The position numbers were made by a program, and so were the translations under genes. Below, piece after piece: positions 5,403-8,818 of a DNA stretch of 8,818 nt. The notes under the pieces are model-generated. The model made no database searches and was not told where the DNA came from. It saw nothing but the letters and a program-made list of their open reading frames with translations. The stretch's first letter is position 1. The number at the start of each line of letters is the position of its first letter. Source of the DNA: an uncultured Eubacteriales bacterium (GTDB taxonomy: Bacteria; Bacillota; Clostridia; Christensenellales; Christensenellaceae); assembly GCA_905193725.1 (NCBI GenBank), contig CAJJPW010000079.1:1-8818 (forward strand), written 5' to 3'.

Positions 5403-5560
5403 ATAACAATTCATTCGATCTGTATTTTCTAAGGACTCGTCTATGAAGGTGCAGACGTTAGGGTAAGATGGGAAACCGCCTTGCCTCCCAGTGTGGAAAG
5501 GATGAGCCAAATAATTTTGAAATGGCTGCATCTCGTGCAGCTTTTTTGATGGAGGGAAAT
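5403..5560 (+). promoter_or_regulatory. Structured 5' leader: candidate riboswitch or transcription attenuator
   Basis: Three mutually exclusive pairings can be traced by hand. (1) P1: GG-A-CTCGTC (5433-5441) with GATGAGCC (5501-5508), A5435 bulged and one G-U pair. (2) Antiterminator: GATGAGCCA (5501-5509) with TGGCTGCATC (5523-5532), one bulged G. (3) Terminator: GCTGCA/TGCAGC (5525-5541) plus T6. P1 frees the terminator; loss of P1 favours the antiterminator. This is the logic of an OFF riboswitch. Inside P1, GGTAAG (5462-5467) pairs with CTTGCC (5480-5485) in a hairpin capped by a GAAA tetraloop (5472-5475), with an A-C mismatch and a G-U pair; CGTCT/AGACG (5438-5442/5452-5456) is an alternative hairpin. 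The rest, about 5486-5500, looks single-stranded. I find no signature of cobalamin, SAM, TPP, FMN, c-di-GMP, Moco, ZTP, THF or T-box leaders. A protein- or tRNA-based attenuator remains possible. Confidence 0.68.
5525..5547 (+). terminator. Intrinsic terminator inside the leader
   Basis: A perfect 6-bp stem GCTGCA / TGCAGC with a TCTCG loop is followed by six T (5542-5547). It ends 3 nt before the GGAGG ribosome site (5551-5555) and 13 nt before the start codon at 5561, a typical place for a conditional terminator. Its 5' arm also pairs with the antiterminator strand at 5501-5509. Confidence 0.85.
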
Positions 5561-8500
5561 ATGACAAAACATAGGTGTCGATTTGCCATTGTTGTGCTTA
5601 TGGTACTTTCCATATTAGTATGCTCCGCATGCGCAACAGTAGATAAAGATTTTTCAAATGTCAATTTTGAGACAAGCCCCTATAAACACATCAATAATGG
5701 GGGTATCACAGAGGACGATACCCTTCCCTATAATATCGATGCGATAACAGGCGCTACCCTTACAGTGGAGGGCCCCGCCGTTGTTACCAGCATCCCACTC
5801 TCCATTCGAGAATTAGAAAATCATAACGAGGGATTCTGCCGTGGAATTTATGAGGACTCCACAGGGAGATTTATCTATGAAGGTATGGATCTCTATTACC
5901 TATTAAATGACATGGTAGATGGGGACAATGGCATTGTGCTCACAGATTCCGCCTATAAGGTAGTGTTAAAAAACAGCAACAGGGCTACCATTGGAGAGTT
6001 TACACTGGAAGATGTAACCAAAGCTCATGAGGATGGAATTCCTATTTTGCTGGCGTATGGAATAGGAACGGTGGATGAAAAACAAATTGCCCCCTTTGTG
6101 TTTGACGCAGCAACGGAGGGAGAGCACTCTTTAGGCTACAATGAACAGCTGGATAATGAAGACGGCTGCATCCGTCTAGTGTACGACTTAGATCAGTATG
6201 GCAACAACGAAGGATACGACACCTTTACCAATGTGGCCTACGTGTATTTGTGTGAAGAGGAAGAGCCCGGCTTTAAACACACGGGGAAGTCGGAGGATTC
6301 CTATGGGGCCTCTAAATATACCGATTACCTCATTTCCTTTCGAGGAGACGCTCTAGGGTATGAGCTCAACTTTACTGTGGAAGAGCTGGAAAATCTGGTC
6401 TCCTATGATGAAAATGGTGAAGTGGTAGAGGGTGGTATTGGATATTCAGATCAGTACAGCCTGGCCAACACATCCTACTGGTATGTGAACGAATACGAGG
6501 GCTTGGACCTATATAAACTTTTGCAATATCTAGGCATGGAAGATGCGGAGACCATGGGTCTGGAAAAGGCGAGGACCACATTAGTGAAATTTATCGCGGC
6601 AGATGGAAAGGAGTCCTCTGAGACTTTTTCCGTGGACACCTTATCCTATCCCGACGCCTTTGGATTTTACAACAAAAACGCGGCAGATTTAGGAGATGGC
6701 AGCTATGTGCCATCCAACGCAGATCTGGTGGACACAGGATACCCAGTGCTGCTGGCCTATGGGGTGAACAACTACCCCTATACCATCAACAAAACGGATG
6801 CAGAGTACCTGTCTGGCTTATCCAATAGTGGGGGCCCCATGCGGGTGGTATTTGGCAAAACCCAGTACAACCATGCCAATGGCTCCAATCAGGTGCAGTA
6901 CTTAAGCGACGTGATCGTGGGAGAAGATGTGCTCTATAATACCCACAAATACACCGATGTATCTGCCCAAAACCAACTGGCCCAAAATCAGCTTGCTATC
7001 GTGGTGAACAGCGAAGATGGGCAGACGCTCATGAATAGCACCCTGACAGTGGGCGATGTAGAGGATATCGTCTATGGACAGCAGGTTGAGGAAAATGAGA
7101 AAGAGCAGGCCCATGTGAAGGACTCCTATGAGGTGAAACAGGGAGATACCTATACCACGGATTGCTATGAAGGGGTGGACTTAGAATACTTCTTCATGAA
7201 CTATTTAGGGTTGCCAGGCACCAATGGCACTGTTACCTTCTCCAATGGACAGGATAGTCTGACCATAACGCTGGAAGAGCTGTTCCGCTCGGGCTACAAT
7301 GCCCAGTTGGGACGGGAAGATATGCAGGCTCTCATTGCCTTTGCCAAAAACGGATCGCCTCTAGTGCCGGATGAAACTTCTGCTGGATATGTGGATAGCA
7401 TTCCCTTAAGCCCGTATCTGGATTCTGAACCAGCAAGCTATCTGGTGGAAAACAGCGGTGGGCCGCTAAGCGTCATTATCCCCAGCACAGACCCGCAAAA
7501 CAGCAACGCCAGGGCGCTTTCCAATGTGACCAGCATTACGGTAAACTTAGTGCCAGATGCCTATGCTCATATTCAGCCAGAATATCAGAGCGCTGCACAG
7601 GATACCTTGCGGCTTTATGGAGAAGGCCTAGAGGGGGAAAAAACCTACACTGTGGAAGAACTGGAGAGCAAGCAGACCCAGACCAAAACTCTGGACTTCA
7701 GCGTGCTGGATGGACAGGGAAATGTAGAGCAGCAGCGTTATCGGGGATTATCCATCTATGACTTATTTATGGAAGTGGGCATCAAAAACAATGCAGGAGA
7801 TGTGATCGTCTACGCGGCAGATGGGACGACTACCACTCTCTCACTCTCCCAACTGAAAAAAGAGGATTATGTAAACTATCTGTCCCCAGAAAAGCCCGAG
7901 CTATTTGCCATGTTGGCCTATGGGAAGGGCCTGGTGGACGGAGATATTATGGACGGCAGGCCGCTGGTAGCAACAGAAGATCAGGCAGGGTTTGACGCCG
8001 ATTACGGAAATAGCGGAGGTCCCTTAAAGCTGATCATGCCGCAGGAAAATGAGCAGGATGCCAATGCCTCTTTATGTGTGAAAAACGTGGTGGCTATTGA
8101 AGTAACAGCCAACGACATAGACACCTGGAGCCACAAAATGAGCGATATCTACGAGGAATTTTTAGATGATGAAATGACGCTTGTCATTAAAAACGATGCC
8201 AGCGAATGGAGCTATACCTTTACGGTAGAGCAGCTGGAGAGCCTCAAAGAGATCATCGTGCGAGACGAGTATTCGGTACTGGATATCGGCACCTGTGAGG
8301 GAGTGGATATTTGGAAGTTGATCCAGATGTTTGCGGGAGATGTGGAAGGGATTGACGACCCTATCTCCATAACCGCCTATGCTGCCGATGGATACAAAAA
8401 TGACCTGCTGAGTGTATTCTATAAGCAGGGGTTTGAGGAAGGTGTATCCGATGAAAATGGCGCCAAGAAAAAACTGATCATCGCCTATGCCATCAACGGG

Positions 8501-8695
8501 TACCCGCTAGTGGATACCGAGAGCCATGAGGGATACACTGGCATGGCGGGTAACGCCTACGGCCCTCTGCGGGTCATTGCGGAGACGAACCAAGGTGCCT
8601 CCGTCAAGCAGGTGAATAAACTGGTGGTGACGTTACCCGGAGATGGGGAGATTAACATCACAGTAGATGAGAGTGTATTTGAGTCAGATAAGTGA
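5561..8695 (+). CDS. Large repeat-domain lipoprotein, molybdopterin-oxidoreductase-like repeats, possible covalent FMN site (1044 aa)
   Basis: Residues 1-24 form a lipoprotein signal: basic start, hydrophobic core, and CSAC with lipid cysteine C24 (the Cys at -3 is unusual). Just after is DAITGAT (60-66), fitting the ApbE flavinylation consensus Dxx[ST]GA[ST], so T66 might carry FMN. Then come about five divergent repeats near 67-231, 255-455, 477-664, 681-850 and 872-1037. Each contains a '[YC].G.[DS][LI]..L' helix start, a 'V...DG...L' strand pair, 'LLAYG.N' or 'AYAING', and a '[NS]GGP[LM].[VL]I' motif (YGPLRVI in the last). This recalls the oxidoreductase molybdopterin-binding (sulfite-oxidase-like) fold, but I see no conserved cysteine ligand, so cofactor binding by the repeats is doubtful. 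Ligand binding or surface scaffolding are alternatives. The ATG at 5561 is chosen for GGAGG at 5551-5555 and the signal peptide; the in-frame ATG at 5468 lies in the leader RNA. The next gene follows 10 nt later. Confidence 0.85.
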   Translation: MTKHRCRFAIVVLMVLSILVCSACATVDKDFSNVNFETSPYKHINNGGITEDDTLPYNIDAITGATLTVEGPAVVTSIPLSIRELENHNEGFCRGIYEDSTGRFIYEGMDLYYLLNDMVDGDNGIVLTDSAYKVVLKNSNRATIGEFTLEDVTKAHEDGIPILLAYGIGTVDEKQIAPFVFDAATEGEHSLGYNEQLDNEDGCIRLVYDLDQYGNNEGYDTFTNVAYVYLCEEEEPGFKHTGKSEDSYGASKYTDYLISFRGDALGYELNFTVEELENLVSYDENGEVVEGGIGYSDQYSLANTSYWYVNEYEGLDLYKLLQYLGMEDAETMGLEKARTTLVKFIAADGKESSETFSVDTLSYPDAFGFYNKNAADLGDGSYVPSNADLVDTGYPVLLAYGVNNYPYTINKTDAEYLSGLSNSGGPMRVVFGKTQYNHANGSNQVQYLSDVIVGEDVLYNTHKYTDVSAQNQLAQNQLAIVVNSEDGQTLMNSTLTVGDVEDIVYGQQVEENEKEQAHVKDSYEVKQGDTYTTDCYEGVDLEYFFMNYLGLPGTNGTVTFSNGQDSLTITLEELFRSGYNAQLGREDMQALIAFAKNGSPLVPDETSAGYVDSIPLSPYLDSEPASYLVENSGGPLSVIIPSTDPQNSNARALSNVTSITVNLVPDAYAHIQPEYQSAAQDTLRLYGEGLEGEKTYTVEELESKQTQTKTLDFSVLDGQGNVEQQRYRGLSIYDLFMEVGIKNNAGDVIVYAADGTTTTLSLSQLKKEDYVNYLSPEKPELFAMLAYGKGLVDGDIMDGRPLVATEDQAGFDADYGNSGGPLKLIMPQENEQDANASLCVKNVVAIEVTANDIDTWSHKMSDIYEEFLDDEMTLVIKNDASEWSYTFTVEQLESLKEIIVRDEYSVLDIGTCEGVDIWKLIQMFAGDVEGIDDPISITAYAADGYKNDLLSVFYKQGFEEGVSDENGAKKKLIIAYAINGYPLVDTESHEGYTGMAGNAYGPLRVIAETNQGASVKQVNKLVVTLPGDGEINITVDESVFESDK

Positions 8696-8705
8696 GGAAT
8701 AAACA

Positions 8706-8818
8706 GTGAAAAAATTTGTCAGCATATTACTGATGGTGGCCATGATCCTATGCTTAGGGGCTTGTAGCACATCAGCGGAGCAGCCGGCTGTTGCAGGAGA
8801 AAATGAGGTGGTGGACGG
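8706..8818 (+). CDS. Second lipoprotein, N-terminal 37 residues only (cut by window end)
   Basis: It starts at GTG 8706, with GAGGA (8694-8698) overlapping the previous stop and 7 nt ahead. The sequence KKFVSILLMVAMILCLGACS is a classic lipoprotein signal peptide with lipobox LGAC. It continues into a small polar linker (STSAEQPAVAGENEVVDG). It is in the same operon as the large repeat lipoprotein, 10 nt downstream, and so also falls under the leader attenuator. The mature domain lies beyond the window, so function cannot be told; a periplasmic-face partner or ABC-transporter binding protein are possibilities only. Confidence 0.85.
   Translation, partial: MKKFVSILLMVAMILCLGACSTSAEQPAVAGENEVVD

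Noticed and set aside
5486..5508. CCTCC...GGAAAGGA similarity to the Moco riboswitch P1
   Set aside because: The enclosed segment is far too short and the rest of the Moco aptamer is absent, despite the tempting molybdopterin-fold domain downstream.
5433..5520. Leader as a cobalamin riboswitch (GGTGC and GGGAAACC pieces look similar)
   Set aside because: The conserved CCCGCCACTGT core and the GCCAGGAGACCTGCC closing element are missing, and the order and spacing do not fit.
5433..5547. Leader as a T-box tRNA-sensing element
   Set aside because: No T-box sequence (TGGTACCGCG type) lies before the terminator and there is no specifier stem; the downstream gene is not an amino-acid gene.
5468..5560. 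ATG at 5468 as the start of the large lipoprotein (31 extra residues)
   Set aside because: It lies inside the structured leader and would bury the signal peptide. The ATG at 5561 has its own GGAGG site and starts the lipoprotein signal directly.

Overview
The window looks like a chromosomal segment of an anaerobic Gram-positive bacterium, most likely of the class Clostridia. The reasons are the type I-C-like CRISPR repeat, strong AGGAGG-type ribosome sites, TTG and GTG starts, sigma-A-like promoters, lipoprotein signal peptides, and an oxygen-sensitive CoA-dehydratase-activase gene set. The assignment rests on sequence character only. All convincing genes are on the + strand.

Region 1 (1-155) is the leader-distal end of a CRISPR array: one cut repeat, one full repeat, and a last repeat with a mutation that breaks its hairpin, with two spacers. 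No cas gene is present. Region 2 (156-1860) holds very small genes. Three look intact: a 65-aa protein and two DUF2442 paralogs. Four or five others look like remnants, several still with good ribosome-binding sites. Region 3 (1855-2242) has no convincing gene.

Region 4 (2243-5248) is a tight operon behind a strong extended -10 promoter. Two paralogous cysteine-containing proteins of the DUF2229 / 2-hydroxyacyl-CoA dehydratase-related group are followed by an HgdC-type ATPase activase with its two cluster cysteines (C129, C168) and an extra C-terminal cysteine cluster. The genes overlap by 17 and 4 bases. The set resembles an ATP-driven low-potential electron-transfer module (archerase type), but no dehydratase substrate gene is present, so the acceptor is unknown.

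Region 5 (5249-8818) has its own near-consensus promoter (TTGACA-17-TATGAT) and a roughly 158-nt structured leader. A 5' helix, an antiterminator and a perfect intrinsic terminator compete for the same bases just ahead of the ribosome site, which is the architecture of a transcriptional riboswitch or attenuator. I could not match the leader to a known class. It precedes a 1044-aa predicted lipoprotein with about five repeats of a domain resembling the oxidoreductase molybdopterin-binding (sulfite-oxidase-like) fold. Close after its lipid anchor is a DAITGAT motif that fits the ApbE covalent-FMN consensus. A second lipoprotein gene begins at 8706 and runs off the window.

The most interesting possibility is a small-molecule-regulated, surface-anchored, possibly flavinylated redox or ligand-binding system next to an orphan archerase module. 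A functional link between the two is inference from adjacency only.
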